Positions 63,124-64,000 of a stretch of DNA of 64,000 nt are shown piece by piece; positions within the stretch are counted from its first letter, which is position 1; every line of letters starts with the position of its first letter. The stretch covers positions 89,665 through 153,664 of the forward strand of contig GG745339.1 of assembly GCA_000151295.1 (NCBI GenBank). Reading direction: 5' to 3'. The notes under the pieces were generated by a model. That model saw only the letters and a list, made by a program, of their open reading frames with translations, did not search any database and was not told where the DNA came from. Position numbers and translations under genes: made by a program. Origin of the DNA: Allomyces macrogynus ATCC 38327 (taxonomy: Eukaryota; Blastocladiomycota; Blastocladiomycetes; Blastocladiales; Blastocladiaceae).

Positions 63124-64000
63124 TCAGGTGCCAGTCTGCTCCACGACCACCGGTCTCACCACGTTCCACACGGCCGACCCGACCCAGTCCTGCCACACGG
63201 CCCGTAAAACGCGTGCCAACACGACCGCCACGACCGCGCCGATCCACCACCTCCACCCACCCAAGATCCCGCCGTCACGCGTACGCGCCTTGGCGCGCGT
63301 GCTGCCGTCCGCCGGCCCCAGCGCCACCGGCTCGCTTGTCGAACCCACGACCTCATCAACCACACACAACAGCGCGCCGTCGTCCTCTTGCTTTCCCTGC
63401 CCCCGCTGCCGACGACGTCCGTGCCTGCCCTCCCCATCCGGCTCCACATCGACCGCTGTTGCCGTGTGCCCGCCGTACACGACCAAACTCTCCGCCAACG
63501 TGAACGCATCCGCATTCGCAGGCACCAAATGCCGAATCCTCGCCTGTTCTGCCCACTGCCAAAGCGTCGCGACGGGTACCGCCTCGAGCTCCGCCACGGT
63601 CCATTCCCCGTCCGGCATACGAGGCGGTGCACCGCCCGCGGGCAGAAGCGCGCTCCGCGGGGCCGCAGGCATCCGCCACGGGAAGACTTGCGCGTACCCC
63701 CTATCCCTGGCCCCCTCCATGGGCCCACGGTACACGGTCCCTTCCACGGACGGACACAAGTAACACAGTCGCCTTACAAGCGCATAGAGTTCGTCAAAGT
63801 ACCCGACGATATAATGCCGCGGTGAGGTTCGCAGGTGGCGCGTGACGCGGTCCGAATCCGCGGCATCCGTAGGCCGCAATCCGCCAACGGCCAAGGGAGG
63901 GCGCGTGAGTTCGAGCACGAGCACGCCGCGGCCGACAATGTCCCGAAACAGCGCGATCTTGGCGATCGACGAGAGCGGCACGTGGATGTGCGTGCGCTGC
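63124..64000 (-). CDS. C-terminal part of an unknown protein with a tail-side membrane helix
   Basis: The frame is open through the window edge, so the N-terminus is missing; at least 292 residues are seen. It opens with IHVPLSSIAKIALFRDIVGR and VLVLELTRPPLAVGG, a strand-rich stretch that could be part of a PH/GRAM-like fold, followed by RHLRTSPRHYIVGYFDELYA. A Pro/Ala-rich and then basic region (GRHGRRRQRGQGKQ) precedes one hydrophobic helix, WWIGAVVAVVLARVLRAVW, near the C-terminus, compatible with a single-pass or tail anchor. I do not recognise the family. Confidence 0.6.
   Translation of the reverse strand, partial: QRTHIHVPLSSIAKIALFRDIVGRGVLVLELTRPPLAVGGLRPTDAADSDRVTRHLRTSPRHYIVGYFDELYALVRRLCYLCPSVEGTVYRGPMEGARDRGYAQVFPWRMPAAPRSALLPAGGAPPRMPDGEWTVAELEAVPVATLWQWAEQARIRHLVPANADAFTLAESLVVYGGHTATAVDVEPDGEGRHGRRRQRGQGKQEDDGALLCVVDEVVGSTSEPVALGPADGSTRAKARTRDGGILGGWRWWIGAVVAVVLARVLRAVWQDWVGSAVWNVVRPVVVEQTGT

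Noticed and set aside
1..64000. CRISPR arrays, rRNA and bacterial-type operons
   Set aside because: No regularly spaced repeats, no conserved rRNA blocks; gene structure is eukaryotic with introns throughout.

Overview
This window looks like nuclear DNA of a GC-rich, flagellated fungus. A Blastocladiomycota member (Allomyces/Catenaria/Blastocladiella type) or another zoosporic fungus is my inference; no rRNA or organelle marker is present to confirm it. The reasons are many short spliceosomal introns (about 50-120 nt, donors mostly GTACGN or GTGCGN), fungal-type genes (trifunctional FOL1, ACR3, a Yak1-class kinase, SEC9/SNAP-25-like SNARE, MED8) and a motile-cilium protein (CFAP298) that non-flagellated fungi lack. 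I derived exon joins by hand from splice signals, reading phase and family conservation. For FOL1, the NTPase/nuclease gene, the ATP-grasp gene, ZIP, RPL39, HSCB, UBA3, the SNARE, ACBP and several others the joined length is an exact multiple of three and conserved motifs read through the joins.

Layout. 1-11.4 kb is ordinary housekeeping and transport: a 5'-truncated YAK1 kinase, a sphingomyelin-synthase-like lipid enzyme, a GPI-type Ser/Thr/Pro-rich surface protein, FOL1 (one gene encoding FolB-FolB-FolK-FolP) and the arsenite exporter ACR3. 11.4-34.2 kb is an accessory region. It holds about seven copies of a family I cannot assign to a known name: an N-terminal beta-rich domain, an Arg/Ser-rich region, two degenerate RRM-like domains and a C-terminal helix. 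One copy (14.6-16.4 kb) is intact; the others carry stop codons, frameshifts or truncations. Embedded in this region are a roughly 290-bp inverted-repeat element (MITE-like), a 1169-residue P-loop NTPase fused to a PD-(D/E)XK-like nuclease of the Crinkler/transposon-derived type, and an ATP-grasp enzyme.

34.3-64 kb returns to gene-dense sequence: a ZIP metal transporter, a 1010-residue disordered protein, RPL39, HSCB (Fe-S co-chaperone), a decayed-looking taspase, CFAP298, UBA3 (NEDD8 E1), a tandem array of three LURP-one-related (LOR) proteins with N-myristoylation motifs (the third frameshifted), a 1038-residue protein, a 618-residue coiled-coil protein, a small hypothetical gene, the SNARE, MED8, ACBP and a truncated C-terminally anchored protein running off the window.

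The genes do not form operons. Several neighbours are divergent and may share promoters (UBA3/LOR1, MED8/ACBP, disordered protein/RPL39). The accessory block is the least ordinary part: a lineage-specific RS-protein family expanding and decaying beside a selfish-element-derived nuclease gene and a MITE.
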